From Kordia antarctica (GTDB taxonomy: Bacteria; Bacteroidota; Bacteroidia; Flavobacteriales; Flavobacteriaceae): a stretch of DNA of 64,000 nucleotides. This document shows positions 16,805 to 27,800 of this stretch, in pieces. Positions within the stretch are counted from its first letter, which is position 1, and the number at the start of each line of letters is the position of its first letter. The stretch covers positions 3,935,501-3,999,500 of the forward strand of contig NZ_CP019288.1 of assembly GCF_009901525.1 (NCBI RefSeq). The letters run 5' to 3'. The notes below the pieces were generated by a model, which was given only the letters and a program-made list of their open reading frames with translations, did not search any database and was not told the origin of the DNA. The position numbers were made by a program, and so were the translations under genes.

Positions 16805-17494
16805 TTAACTTGCTATTGACATTGTTGCAATACTAATCTTGATATTTGGGATATTTTTAAGCGTTTGTGCGCATGCTTCCAACGTTGCGCCAGTGGTTAT
16901 TATATCATCAATGAGTAAAATATGCTGTCCTTCCAATTTTTCTGCATTAGTAATCTCAAACGAATGTTGTGTGTTGAGCCAGCGCGCAGCACGTTTTTTA
17001 AATGCTTGTGTTTTGGTGTTATTTATTTTGACAAGAATGTCGTCTGCATATTCCGCTTCTAAATGTTGTGCTAATTGTTCGCCAAAAGTTGTCACTTGAT
17101 TATAACCACGTTTTCGCAATCGTTTTTTGTGCAACGGAACAGGAATAATATGTGTAATAGTACTGTAAGATGCTTCTTGTTGTAATGCGTTGCCTAATAA
17201 TTTTCCTAAAACGGTGCCAACTTCTTGTCTTCCTTTATATTTTAGTTGATGTAATAATTGTTGCACCATTCCATTCTTTTTATAATGTAGTAATGCAGTT
17301 GCGTTTTCTATATGAACACGCCCATAAAAAGTGTTTAGTACAGGATTTTGATGATGTTTATGAAATGATGTAAATGGAAGATCGTGACGACATTTCGTGC
17401 AAATATGCGCCTCTTGATGCATTAATTTAGCATTGCAACCCAAGCAAATTCTTGGAAAAATGGAAGTAATAATATTATTTAATATATTTGTCAA
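16805..17494 (-). CDS. ComF-family phosphoribosyltransferase
   Basis: The 229-residue protein has an N-terminal four-cysteine zinc site (CLGC and CTKC, about 25 residues in) and a C-terminal type I phosphoribosyltransferase fold with the PRPP loop HILLIDDIITTGATLEAC. ComF proteins act in DNA uptake and recombination in transformable bacteria; in this phylum the function is untested. The start is a TTG (17494) because the frame has no upstream ATG before a stop and the next ATG would cut into the zinc site. Confidence 0.9.
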   Translation of the reverse strand: MTNILNNIITSIFPRICLGCNAKLMHQEAHICTKCRHDLPFTSFHKHHQNPVLNTFYGRVHIENATALLHYKKNGMVQQLLHQLKYKGRQEVGTVLGKLLGNALQQEASYSTITHIIPVPLHKKRLRKRGYNQVTTFGEQLAQHLEAEYADDILVKINNTKTQAFKKRAARWLNTQHSFEITNAEKLEGQHILLIDDIITTGATLEACAQTLKNIPNIKISIATMSIAS

Positions 17495-17546
17495 CTGGAA
17501 ACGTTAATTTTTTTAACACATTAAATATAAAAGTACTACTTTTTTC

Positions 17547-17951
17547 ATGAGTGGCGTAACAAAAAATACAATACAAAAAATATTATTAATTGCACTCTCT
17601 GCAATGACTGTAGCTATGGTGCTAATTTCTGTATTTAATTATAAAGATAACAGGCAAAAAAGTGAGTATCTAGACAAAGAGAATGTTTTGGTGCAAGAAG
17701 AATTGACAGAAATCATTAAAAGTTACGATCATTTAACGAAGCATAACAATATTGACTCAGAAGAAGTTATTGCAGAAAAAACCAAAGCAAAAGAATTACT
17801 CAAAAAAATACGCCAAACGGTTTTAAATTACGAAACCATCATAACATATCGGAAGCAATTGCTTGTATTGCGAAAAAGTAACCAGCAACTGCAACATAAT
17901 TTTGACGATGACAGCATATCATTTGGTAAATTGAACACTTTCGATAAGTAG
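17547..17951 (+). CDS. small membrane-anchored coiled-coil protein
   Basis: The 134-residue protein has one transmembrane helix (about residues 10-28, ILLIALSAMTVAMVLISVF) followed by an acidic/basic heptad-rich segment to the end. No catalytic motif is visible. The gene is divergent from comF with a 52-base gap. It resembles hypothetical proteins of Flavobacteriia; the function is unknown. Confidence 0.75.
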   Translation: MSGVTKNTIQKILLIALSAMTVAMVLISVFNYKDNRQKSEYLDKENVLVQEELTEIIKSYDHLTKHNNIDSEEVIAEKTKAKELLKKIRQTVLNYETIITYRKQLLVLRKSNQQLQHNFDDDSISFGKLNTFDK

Positions 17952-18067
17952 CCTTTCCAATTACATCCTTTAGATACTCATAATTCGATAACGCAAAGAA
18001 TACTATAAAAAAGACAGTAGTTAATGAATATTTTCTTTACTTCGCGTCATATTAAAAATCTCCAAAA

Positions 18068-18622
18068 TTGGACAAATTAAATTTTTTTAGAGAAGCAATA
18101 CGCGATATTAAAACTTCGGGAACAATCTTTCCAAGTTCACGATTTCTATCTCGAAGAATTGTAAAAAATATTGACTTTTCAACGGTTAAAGTAATTGTTG
18201 AATTTGGTTCAGGAAATGGAATTATCACCAAAGAGATTTTAAAAAGAATACAACCACACACAAAACTAATTACGTTTGAAATTAACGAAAAGTTTTTTCA
18301 ATCTTTAGAAAAAATAAAACATTCGCAATTAATTATAGAAAAAGTTTCGGCAGAAGATATTATGCCAATTCTTAAAAAACACGGTTTCGAAAAGGCAGAT
18401 TGTATCATTTCAAGTTTGCCACTCACCAATATTCCTAAAGAAATAAGCGATAAAATATTAGCCAACGCATACGAAGCAATGGTTGATGATAGTTTATATG
18501 TACAATACCAATACAGTCTTACCTATTACAAAAAATTAAAGGAAGTTTTCAATGATAAAGTAAAGTTATCTTTTGAAGCATTCAACATTCCACCAGCTTT
18601 TGTATACATCGCACAAAAATAG
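18068..18622 (+). CDS. SAM-dependent methyltransferase (phospholipid/rRNA-methylase type)
   Basis: The 184-residue protein has the glycine-rich SAM-binding motif VEFGSGNGIITKEIL at about residues 40-54, and a post-motif segment DCIISSLPLTNIP in the place of the NPPF/Y catalytic motif. Family members of this length are annotated as phospholipid N-methyltransferases or rRNA adenine dimethylase-like. Only a TTG at 18068 fits as start: an in-frame stop lies 15 bases upstream and the family begins with DKLNFFREAI. The gene ends 35 bases before glyS. Confidence 0.82.
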   Translation: MDKLNFFREAIRDIKTSGTIFPSSRFLSRRIVKNIDFSTVKVIVEFGSGNGIITKEILKRIQPHTKLITFEINEKFFQSLEKIKHSQLIIEKVSAEDIMPILKKHGFEKADCIISSLPLTNIPKEISDKILANAYEAMVDDSLYVQYQYSLTYYKKLKEVFNDKVKLSFEAFNIPPAFVYIAQK

Positions 18623-18623
18623 C

Positions 18624-18654
18624 TTGTAGCTAATCTACAAACGTTTTATATTTG
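18624..18654 (+). promoter_or_regulatory. predicted glyS promoter, possibly leaderless
   Basis: A -33 TTG at 18624-18626 and a -7 box TATATTTG at 18647-18654 (consensus TAnnTTTG for Bacteroidota) are separated by 20 bases. The -7 box ends 3 bases before the glyS ATG, so transcription would start at or very near the A of the start codon. Confidence 0.6.
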
Positions 18655-18657
18655 CGC

Positions 18658-20199
18658 ATGGCAAAACAAGACGATCAATTTAAGAAGGTAGTATCGCACG
18701 CAAAAGAATACGGTTATATATTTCAATCAAGTGAAATTTATGACGGATTGAGTGCTGTATACGATTATGCTCAAAATGGAGCAGAGTTAAAGAAAAATAT
18801 ACGCGACTATTGGTGGAAAGCAATGGTGCAAATGAACGAAAATATTGTTGGGATTGATGCTGCAATATTAATGCATCCGACCACTTGGAAAGCTTCTGGC
18901 CACGTTGACGCGTTTAATGATCCTTTAATTGATAACAAAGATTCAAAAAAACGCTATCGCGCCGATGTTTTGGTTGAAGACTACTGTCTTAAAATTGAAA
19001 ACAAGATTGAAAAAGAAGTCAAAAAGGCAGAAAAACGTTTTGGCGATGCATTCAATAAAGAAGAATTTGTGTCTACAAACGGACGCGTTGTTGGCTATCA
19101 AGAAAAAATAAATACCATTCTTTCTCGTTTAGGGAAATCGTTAGAAAACGAAGACTTAGCAGACGTAAAATTATTAATAGAAGAGTTGGAAATTGCAGAT
19201 CCGATGACAGGTTCTAGAAACTGGACAGAAGTGAAGCAATTCAACCTTATGTTTGGTACGAAGCTTGGCGCTTCCGCAGATAGTGCAATGGACTTATATT
19301 TACGACCAGAAACGGCACAAGGTATTTTTGTAAATTTCTTGAATGTGCAAAAAACTGGTCGAATGAAAATTCCTTTCGGAATTGCACAAACAGGAAAAGC
19401 ATTCCGTAATGAAATTGTAGCGCGTCAATTTATCTTTAGACAGCGTGAATTTGAACAAATGGAAATGCAATTCTTTGTAAAACCAGGAACGCAAAAAGAA
19501 TGGTACGAGCAATGGAAAGAAAATCGTATGAAGTGGCATTTATCACTTGGAATAGGAGCAGAAAATTACCGTTTTCACGATCATGAAAAATTAGCGCATT
19601 ATGCAGATGCTGCTACAGATATTGAGTTCAAATTTCCATTCGGTTTCAAAGAATTAGAAGGAATTCATTCGCGTACAGATTTTGATTTAAAAGCACACGA
19701 AAAACATTCAGGTAAAAAATTACAATACTTCGATCATGAAGCCAAAGAAAGCTATGTGCCATATGTAGTAGAAACTTCAATTGGATTGGATCGTATGTTT
19801 TTAGCAATCTTCTCAAACTCATTAGTAGATGAAACTTTGGAAGATGGTTCAGAACGAACAGTTTTACGTTTGCCAGCAGTATTAGCACCAACAAAAGCGG
19901 CGGTTTTACCATTGGTAAAGAAAGATGGTTTACCAGAAATTGCTCATAAAATCATGGACGATTTAAAATTCGATTTCAACGTAACATACGATGAAAAAGA
20001 TGCTGTCGGACGTCGTTACCGAAGACAAGATGCAGCAGGAACGCCTTTCTGTATTACGGTAGATCATGATACTTTGGAAGACAATATGGTAACTATTCGT
20101 CACAGAGATACTATGGAACAACAACGTGTAAAAATTGAAGATGTACGCGGTATTATTTTGAAAGAAGTTGATATGCGTAACTGGTTGATGAAAATGTAA
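18658..20199 (+). CDS. glyS: glycyl-tRNA synthetase (class II, alpha2 type)
   Basis: The 513-residue enzyme charges tRNA-Gly with glycine. Class II motifs are visible: YLRPETAQGIFVNFLN (glycine pocket, motif 1 region), IAQTGKAFRNEIVARQFIFR QREFEQ (motif 2) and VVETSIGLDRMFLAI (motif 3), followed by the C-terminal anticodon-binding domain. The initial ATG at 18658 is chosen over an in-frame TTG two codons earlier; the TTG lies inside the predicted -7 box. A terminator follows. Confidence 0.97.
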   Translation: MAKQDDQFKKVVSHAKEYGYIFQSSEIYDGLSAVYDYAQNGAELKKNIRDYWWKAMVQMNENIVGIDAAILMHPTTWKASGHVDAFNDPLIDNKDSKKRYRADVLVEDYCLKIENKIEKEVKKAEKRFGDAFNKEEFVSTNGRVVGYQEKINTILSRLGKSLENEDLADVKLLIEELEIADPMTGSRNWTEVKQFNLMFGTKLGASADSAMDLYLRPETAQGIFVNFLNVQKTGRMKIPFGIAQTGKAFRNEIVARQFIFRQREFEQMEMQFFVKPGTQKEWYEQWKENRMKWHLSLGIGAENYRFHDHEKLAHYADAATDIEFKFPFGFKELEGIHSRTDFDLKAHEKHSGKKLQYFDHEAKESYVPYVVETSIGLDRMFLAIFSNSLVDETLEDGSERTVLRLPAVLAPTKAAVLPLVKKDGLPEIAHKIMDDLKFDFNVTYDEKDAVGRRYRRQDAAGTPFCITVDHDTLEDNMVTIRHRDTMEQQRVKIEDVRGIILKEVDMRNWLMKM

Positions 20200-20222
20200 A
20201 TTCAGGATTTAGTAGATATACC

Positions 20223-20247
20223 AAAAGCGACTTTCGAGTCGTTTTTT
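20223..20247 (+). terminator. glyS terminator
   Basis: The arms AAAAGCGACT and AGTCGTTTTTTT pair around TTCG, followed by T's; 24 bases after the stop codon. Confidence 0.88.
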
Positions 20248-20553
20248 TGTTTGTAAGAGGTTGATTAAGTTCGATTTAAAAAATATTTTAATAAAATGAT
20301 ATCAGCTGTTTTTAAAGGTTTAATTAATTTTAAATCAATAAGTTATAATTTTTATCACTTAGGTGAATAAACCTTTTTGTGTAAAAATTGTATTTAAAAA
20401 GATATATAGATTATTCATATTTGTAATTATACTGCTTATCTTCAAAATTTAGAAGAAGCCACACAAATGAACATATTTCTGTTTGTAAAAAAGAACCAAC
20501 TAAGAAGCAATATAAGTTAGGCAATTTATACTGCAATTATATTTATAACGACT
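20248..20553. other. intergenic stretch without a recognised gene
   Basis: 306 bases between the glyS terminator and the DUF2339 gene. Only a 24-codon ATG frame without family resemblance is present. It presumably carries the promoter of the next gene; no exact TAnnTTTG box was found near the start. Confidence 0.6.
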
Positions 20554-22932
20554 ATGCAAGATCATTCTGAAAGTATCCAACAACTTTTAATGCGACTCGA
20601 AATACTGTCTAAAAAGCAAGATCAATTTTCTAAAGAAATTAACGATTTACGTTTTCAAATAGAAATATTAAGAGCTTCAAAATGGTCAGCTATTGCTAAT
20701 GAATCTATAGAAACAGCGCAACCTATACCGAAAGAATCAATTGAAGTTTCAGCAACAGCTCCAGAGGAAATCATCGAATCTAACGTTAAGGTTTCAGCTC
20801 CAAAAATTGAAACACCAACAACGAAGCCAACACATATTGCTACAGATAAACCAAAAAATTCAAATCAAAAATCGGATTTGGAGAAATTCATCGGAGAAAA
20901 TTTATTAAATAAAATAGGAATTATCATTACCGTAATTGGTGTTTCAATTGGTGTAAAATATTCAATAGATAATGAATTAATTAGTCCGTTAATGCGAATT
21001 ATCTTAGGATATTTAAGCGCAGTTGCATTGTTAGGTTTTGGAATTAAACTAAAAAAGAAATACGAAAATTACAGTGCAGTATTAGTCAGTGGCTCAATAG
21101 CAATTATGTATTTCATTACGTACGCAGCGTATTACTTTTATGGGCTAATTCCGCAAATGCCAGCATTTATTTTAATGGTTTTATTTACTGTATTTGGAGT
21201 GTTTACCGCCATAAAATATGATAGGCAAGTCATTGCGCATATTGGTTTGGTTGGCGCGTATGCGATTCCATTTTTATTGAGTAACGACTCAGGAAATGTA
21301 CTTGTATTATTTTCATATATGATGATAATTAACATTGGAATCTTAGTAATTGCTTATAAAAAATACTGGAAATCATTATATGGTTCTGCATTTGGATTGA
21401 CATGGTTGATTTACTTTTCATGGTATTTTTCGGAATATTCAATGGAAGCGCATTTCGGATTGGCATTGTTGTTTGTTACCATCTTCTTTGTCATATTTTA
21501 TGTAATGCTTTTAGCGTATAAAGTGCTCAAAAAAGAAACCTATTCAGGAATTGATATTGTATTACTCTTATTAAATACATTCTTCTTTTATGCGATTGGA
21601 TATTCTATTTTAAACAGTCATCCAGTTGGAGAAGAATTTTTAGGCGTTTTCACACTTATAAATGCAGGATTACATAGTATTGTGTGTTTAATTCTATTTA
21701 AACAAAAAGGAGTAGATAAAAATTTATTGTATTTAATTATTGGTTTGGCAATCACTTTCATAACGATTGCTATTCCTGTACAATTAGATGGAAATTGGGT
21801 AACAATGTTGTGGGTTTTTGAAGCCGCATTGCTATTCTGGATTGGTCGCACAAAAAATAAAGCGATTTACGAAAAACTTGCGTATCCATTAATGTTATTG
21901 GCTTTCTTGAGTATTATCCACGATTGGACAACGCTTTATCCCGACACGTATTCTTATACTAAAGAAGCGTATCTCACGCCACTATTCAATATGAATTTTG
22001 TAAACTCACTATTCTTTATAGCTGCTTTTGGATTTATTACAAAACTGAATTTCAACAAAGAACATTCGTCTTCGCTGAAACTCGGAAAATCGGTTGCAGA
22101 ATTACTTTCGTTTGCAATTCCAGGAATTTTATTAATTACGATATACTGTGCTTTTAGAGTAGAAATAGAAAGTTATTGGAATCAATTATATACAAATTCA
22201 AGTACTACAATTGATTCAGAATTTGGGGCAATTAAAAATCTAAATTACAATTTATTAGAATTCAAAACAACATGGGTTATCAATTACACATTGCTTTTCT
22301 TGTCGATATTATCTTTTGTAAATATCAAAAAAATCAAAAATGAAACCTTAGGATATCTTAATCTTGGATTAAACATATTCACAATTTTGGTCTTTTTAAC
22401 ACAAGGATTATATGCATTAAGCAAACTTAGAGGTTCGTATATGCGCGAAGCTTTGGGCAAGTATGAACATGTTGGATTATATGCAATTTCCATTCGCTAT
22501 ATTTCGTATCTCTTTTTGGCACTTATGTTAGTGGTTACCTATACATACATTCGTCAAAAATTTATCAAAAAAGACTTCAAAATGATTTTTGATTGTATCT
22601 TACACATCACAATTCTATGTGTACTGAGTAGCGAATTGATTCATTGGTTAGATTTAGCATTAATTACAAAATCATACAAACTCGGATTAAGTATTCTATG
22701 GGGAATTTACGCGCTATTCGTAATTGTTTTAGGAATCTGGAAACAGAAACAATACTTGCGAATTGGAGCTATTGGACTCTTTGGAATCACACTTGTCAAG
22801 CTATTCTTTTATGATATTGCACACTTGTCTACACTATCTAAAACGATTGTATTTGTATCTCTAGGAGTATTGCTCCTGATTATTTCATTCTTATACAACA
22901 AATACAAAAGCAACATATTTGAGGAAGAATAA
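20554..22932 (+). CDS. DUF2339 polytopic membrane protein
   Basis: The 792-residue protein has a coiled-coil N-terminus (residues 1-40), a proline/threonine-rich linker (about 50-105), a conserved segment LEKFIGENLLNKIGIIITVI that marks DUF2339, and about 20 hydrophobic helices to the end. The function of the family is unknown. It is a single gene, closed by its own terminator. Confidence 0.88.
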   Translation: MQDHSESIQQLLMRLEILSKKQDQFSKEINDLRFQIEILRASKWSAIANESIETAQPIPKESIEVSATAPEEIIESNVKVSAPKIETPTTKPTHIATDKPKNSNQKSDLEKFIGENLLNKIGIIITVIGVSIGVKYSIDNELISPLMRIILGYLSAVALLGFGIKLKKKYENYSAVLVSGSIAIMYFITYAAYYFYGLIPQMPAFILMVLFTVFGVFTAIKYDRQVIAHIGLVGAYAIPFLLSNDSGNVLVLFSYMMIINIGILVIAYKKYWKSLYGSAFGLTWLIYFSWYFSEYSMEAHFGLALLFVTIFFVIFYVMLLAYKVLKKETYSGIDIVLLLLNTFFFYAIGYSILNSHPVGEEFLGVFTLINAGLHSIVCLILFKQKGVDKNLLYLIIGLAITFITIAIPVQLDGNWVTMLWVFEAALLFWIGRTKNKAIYEKLAYPLMLLAFLSIIHDWTTLYPDTYSYTKEAYLTPLFNMNFVNSLFFIAAFGFITKLNFNKEHSSSLKLGKSVAELLSFAIPGILLITIYCAFRVEIESYWNQLYTNSSTTIDSEFGAIKNLNYNLLEFKTTWVINYTLLFLSILSFVNIKKIKNETLGYLNLGLNIFTILVFLTQGLYALSKLRGSYMREALGKYEHVGLYAISIRYISYLFLALMLVVTYTYIRQKFIKKDFKMIFDCILHITILCVLSSELIHWLDLALITKSYKLGLSILWGIYALFVIVLGIWKQKQYLRIGAIGLFGITLVKLFFYDIAHLSTLSKTIVFVSLGVLLLIISFLYNKYKSNIFEEE

Positions 22933-22952
22933 TACTGCATAAAGCATAAGGG

Positions 22953-22977
22953 AAGCGACTTTTGAGTCGCTTTTTTT
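22953..22977 (+). terminator. terminator of the DUF2339 gene
   Basis: The arms AAGCGACT and AGTCGCTT pair around TTTG, then T's. The 260 bases that follow are AT-rich, hold no convincing frame and lead to the crystallin lipoprotein gene. Confidence 0.85.
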
Positions 22978-23237
22978 ATACACTACATTTTAAAGCCATA
23001 AAACAGTGCATTTCAAATGTTTACAATTGACTTGTTTTTCATTTTTACGGAAAAGACTTATATAAAGTATGGTTTATATTTAAATAATAAAAGAAAATAT
23101 AATATTTTATATATGTAAATAGAATTTATATTGTAGTCTTTTACGGATTAAACTTATAAAATGTACGGTGTTTACGTATGAAATAAAACCAAATCGTTTG
23201 TAATTTTAACTTATTAATAACCAAAACACTAATCAAC

Positions 23238-24065
23238 ATGAAAAGATTTAAAATGTATTTAGGTGTGTTATTTATAACTGCCTTGACAATTACTGGCTGT
23301 CAAACTGATAGCGTGAATGAAAGCCCAGAAGAGCAGGCTAAATTTGAAACTTCTGAACGTACAGCTGTAGCAAGCAACACAACGGAAGTAAAACATGTGT
23401 ATAATTACAATAGGGAAACCTTTTCTGTAAGTTATATTATTAACAATGAAACTGGAGACGTTTTAAATACTACTGGAGACGCTGGTCGTGCTGAAGAATT
23501 ATTCAGTACTGATGAGCGAGCTAGTTCAGTATTAATCACAGAACTTGAAGAGTATGATGGAGCAGATGCGTCAGCAGATACAGCGAACTCAGTAGTAATC
23601 AATTTGGAAGTGTTTGATTCTGAAGATGAAATGAATGCATTTGTAGAAGAAGATGGCGGACGCATTCCTACAGGAGATGGGGAATATGCCGCTAATGCTG
23701 AAGGTCCATGTAGTGACTATGATATTTGGGGACAAGGAAGATTTTATTTCTACAAACATTGGTATTATGGAGCTGAAATGACACCATTACGAAGAACAAA
23801 TAGATTCTATTATAGAGACTACACATTTGGTTCTTACAATGATCAAATGTCATCATTAATAGTCTTGAAACCTGCCAATAAAAGATCGTATACGGTATTA
23901 TATCAACATTCTTGTTTTAATGGAAGAAGATTGGCATTCTACCAAAGACCAGGATATTCAGGATTTGGAGTTCCAAACTTACGTTGGTATACTTTATACA
24001 GATGGTGGTTTTGGAGAGTTTCTTGGAACGATCAAGTATCATCTAGCTTAGGAGTTGTTTATTAA
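23238..24065 (+). CDS. lipoprotein with beta/gamma-crystallin-like domain
   Basis: The 275-residue protein has a lipobox LTITGC with lipidated Cys21, an acidic linker region (about 22-155) and a C-terminal aromatic domain (about 158-275). That domain contains NDQMSS at 201-206 and NDQVSS at 264-269, both fitting the N/D-N/D-x-x-S/T-S calcium clamp of microbial beta/gamma-crystallins, and YQHSCFNG at 222-229, fitting the (Y/F/W)xxxx(Y/F)xG Greek-key signature. Two Cys (158, 226) may pair. This suggests a calcium-stabilised surface lipoprotein. The domain call rests on motifs read by eye. Confidence 0.75.
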   Translation: MKRFKMYLGVLFITALTITGCQTDSVNESPEEQAKFETSERTAVASNTTEVKHVYNYNRETFSVSYIINNETGDVLNTTGDAGRAEELFSTDERASSVLITELEEYDGADASADTANSVVINLEVFDSEDEMNAFVEEDGGRIPTGDGEYAANAEGPCSDYDIWGQGRFYFYKHWYYGAEMTPLRRTNRFYYRDYTFGSYNDQMSSLIVLKPANKRSYTVLYQHSCFNGRRLAFYQRPGYSGFGVPNLRWYTLYRWWFWRVSWNDQVSSSLGVVY

Positions 24066-24107
24066 TATATGATGCAACGAAAGTAAAACCCATTTTTTTC
24101 ATAAAAG

Positions 24108-24145
24108 AAAGCCTATTGTCGTTAATATAATCGACAATAGGCTTT
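24108..24145. terminator. bidirectional terminator
   Basis: The arms AAAGCCTATTGTCG and CGACAATAGGCTTT pair perfectly around a 10-base loop between two convergent genes. Confidence 0.85.
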
Positions 24146-24170
24146 TATGTGCTTTAAAAATAATGTTTAT

Positions 24171-24743
24171 TTAAAATCTATAACCTAATGAAACGCCACC
24201 TCTAAAAGTGAAATCTGGAGAATTATCATCCAATCCGATATTTCGTCCGCCACCAAGTGAAATTTCTAACATAAATCCTCTTCTATTTACCCACTTTTTT
24301 CCGATTGCCAAACCAAGTGCAGCATCAAAATAATCTACTTCGTTCTCTACATCGTCAAAAATATTATCAAAATTTTCTCCAGAAGCAAACTTCGAAAACA
24401 CCTCTACAAAAAGTCCTTTAGCTCCGTAATCTTCTTTATTAAAAAAGTAAAATCTAAAAAATGGCGTAAATGCAAATTTCTCATAATAAGAACCATCGTC
24501 ACCGCTTCTAAAATTTAAAAATAAGGAAGCTCCATAACCATAAGCGGCATCATTTACACGCTCATAACTTAGATCAATTGCAGAGAAAAATGCAGCATCA
24601 AAGACATCTAAACGAATTTCGTGTTTACGATCGCCAACATTAAATTGGTCATCTTTTTTTTGCGAATCTTCGTCTTGTGCGTACGATTGAAATCCTATCA
24701 AAAGGAAAAGAGCTAATAATGCTCGAGTAAAATTGTTTTTCAT
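24171..24743 (-). CDS. outer-membrane beta-barrel protein
   Basis: The 190-residue protein has a signal peptide (ALLALFLLIGFQSYAQ) and a mature part of alternating hydrophobic strands ending in GVSLGYRF, the C-terminal Phe that BAM recognises. About eight strands would fit an OmpX/OmpW-size barrel. The ATG at 24743 is preferred to one eleven codons upstream because it places the signal peptide at the terminus. Ligand and role are unknown. Confidence 0.8.
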   Translation of the reverse strand: MKNNFTRALLALFLLIGFQSYAQDEDSQKKDDQFNVGDRKHEIRLDVFDAAFFSAIDLSYERVNDAAYGYGASLFLNFRSGDDGSYYEKFAFTPFFRFYFFNKEDYGAKGLFVEVFSKFASGENFDNIFDDVENEVDYFDAALGLAIGKKWVNRRGFMLEISLGGGRNIGLDDNSPDFTFRGGVSLGYRF

Positions 24744-24850
24744 AATAAGTACTGGTTTTGTTGTTGTATGTTGCATGATTTAGCAATAATTATACCATAA
24801 ATAGATTCAAGAAGTATAAAAAGGTTGCGTCGCCATACTGTTAATAATAG

Positions 24851-27800
24851 TTAAAAGAATGCTTTCAGTTGCACATTTCCTGTGTGAATGGTGCGTGAGT
24901 CCTTACTTTTTCTACCAAAATAAGAAAGATTTAAATCTAAAAACTTTGTCAATTTCTTTTGAATTAAAATATTCCACGTAAGGTTTGTGCCAGGTTGCAA
25001 GCCTTCTAACATTTGATAACCAACTGGCGAGAATGCATTTCCAGAAAAATCATTCTTAAAATAATTAAACTCGCCATTCAACGCTACTTTTTGTTGATTG
25101 CTATACGCGAACGAAACACCAACCTTTTGCTGTGTCAACGATTCCATATCACCAATGCTATTCTCTTTATTCTCAAACTTATAAAACACGCTAAAACGAC
25201 TATTTCTATTAAATAAATACGAAAGTGTCGGCGCTACTTTAAATAAATTAATCTCAAAGTTTTTATTCAAGAAATTCTCTGAAATACTCTCTGTTTTTCC
25301 ACTACTACTAATAAAATCGGTCAACCAGAATTTACCAATCTTATGTGTAAACTGAAGTTGATGCGACGTATTAATATTTTCCTGTGAACCAATAGAAAGC
25401 AAATTCTTAGACTTTGCATTCAAATACGTATACGAAGTTGTATATTTTTGCTTCCCGCGATTAAAAAAGAGCGCATTTCGCAGACTCTGATTCAATCCTA
25501 AAACATTGGCATCTTCAGCATCATCAAACGGATTAAAATTAAAATTATCATTCTCACGACGAATCTTTCGATCTATCAAAAAAGATGCTTGATTGTAAAA
25601 ATGCGATAAAAATTTCTTCATGCCAGAAGCTGCATTCCATTGCGTAGGATTCAAGGTTACAACTTGACTAAATTTATTCTGATGCGTCTTAATAAAAATT
25701 TGATTCGGCAACAACACACGTACATAAATTGCTTCATCAGGAAACTGCGCCAATTCAAACTCGTCCAACTCCTGAATTCCATTATCATTATAATCATTCC
25801 ACGTGTAAACGCCTTGACCTTGATCTACTTGTACATACGTAAATTCCTGTTGTGGCAACGTTCCAGAATTGGTTTCGTACACAGTATTTAACGTAATCAT
25901 TTTATCAAATAATCGCTGCTGAAACACCAAACGTGAATTCAATGATTTCTCATCAGAAATATTTTCATCTTCTTGTTTCAAGGTTCTATAATTCACAAAC
26001 AATGATAACTGTGTGCTTTTATTCTGAACCAATTTTGACTTCAAAAAGTAGGTGTTTGAAGTGTTTACGCGCTCCAAATTATTAGTCCGCAAACTATCGT
26101 TCACACGATACGTAAAGCCAATTTCGGCATGAATCTTCAAGCTATCGCCAACACCAACAAATCCTGTATAGGCTTTAAAACGTTGACTCAATGGCGTAAA
26201 TGTTTCTGTAGCAATTTCTTTTTGTTCGTTGCTTTCCAAGTTTAATTGCGCACCAATCCAGCTTTTGGTAAAACTATACGTAGAACGCGCGAACAATCGT
26301 AAAAAATCGGAAGTTGAGGTTACGGTTTCATTAGTTAAATAACTTCCGTTAGACTGTACTTTGAGTTTTCCAAATTTCAAATTAGAAGAAATAATATGAC
26401 GATTTCCAGTGGCATTATTCTTAAAATCTAAATACTCAAAACTATACCGAGCAGTTCCGTTTTTCTCGTTAGAAAAATCCAAACCTGTCGCTAAAAACTG
26501 CTGATTTCCTGCATTAAAAATGTTATCTAAATTCCAATCACGATTAAATTCAATCGAATACAAACGCTCAATAGTTTGAAACTTTTCATCGATATAATTA
26601 AAATTTGCAAAACTTTTAATCTTCCATTTCTTATCTAACAATTGCTGTTGTACGCTAATTTTTGCAGCCAAACCTTGATTATTATCATCGTCCAAAGACG
26701 AAAACAAATTCTCATCATTATTGCTAAAACCAACTTCAAATTGTACGTCCGTTTTTTCACTTGGCGTATAACTTCCGTTCAAAACGGCAACTTGTGTTTT
26801 AGTTGGCGAAACCAACTGAATAATAGGTTCGTAATTACCTTGTAAAATGCCAGAAATTGGCGAAACATATTCGTAAATACGTCCGTTTGAAGCCGTATTA
26901 GACAACATATAATTTCCTTGATTTTCGCCAACAAGCGAGAAACGAACATCAAATAAAGTATCATCAGGATTGTTTGAAAACACAAAAACTTCCATGCCGT
27001 CAATGATTTCTTTTTTATATAAAATTCGGTTCTCAGAAAACTCCTGTTCCACCGCAGAAGGCGCAGACATTAATTGTTGATTATCTCCAGCTTCGCGTAA
27101 AATGGCGACTTGTTCTTCAGATAAATTTTGTTGAATTGGCTGATTTTTAGAATCATTTTCAGAATAAATATGCCCTGCAAGTTTGAATTTTTCATGTTCG
27201 TATTTTGCGCCGCCATACGTTACAAAACGTGTATAATTATTATCTGTAAACTGATATTCAATCGTAATTCGCATTTCAGAAGTAATCGGATATTTGGACG
27301 TAAACGTGATTTCTCCCGCGTTATAATCAATCACATAATCGTTGTTTTCGCCGCGTTCTACGGGCAAACCGTTGACGAAAACCGTTTCACTTCCAGAAAC
27401 AATTAAAATAAACAATTCTTCGTTCGGACCTGTCAATTTATACGGACCTTGATTTCCTTCCTGTCCTTGAAATCTACTTTGCGTATAGCGACCTCTAACG
27501 AGCGCGGCAGCAGCAAAAAGGGTAGTTTTGCTATTTTCATGTGGCAACGTTGCGGTAACGCCAACTCCTTGTACCTTTTTTTGAAAACGCATAAAATCAG
27601 TTTCTGTATTTTCAAGATTTACGTCTCCAGCACGGATTTTCCAGTTTTTACTTTCGAGTTCAATAAAAACCTGATCAAATTCGTCCAAGCGTTGTGAATA
27701 TCCGCTTTCTTGAATCGGAATATTTGCGTCTTGAATTGAAGCTCGCAACGTAATAGTTTCCGAGATTTTACCAGAAATCTGTAAATCGAGTTCGGAATTC

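Noticed and set aside
20260-20370. 24-codon ATG frame between glyS and the DUF2339 gene
   Set aside because: No leader, no recognised pattern and very AT-rich; chance frame.
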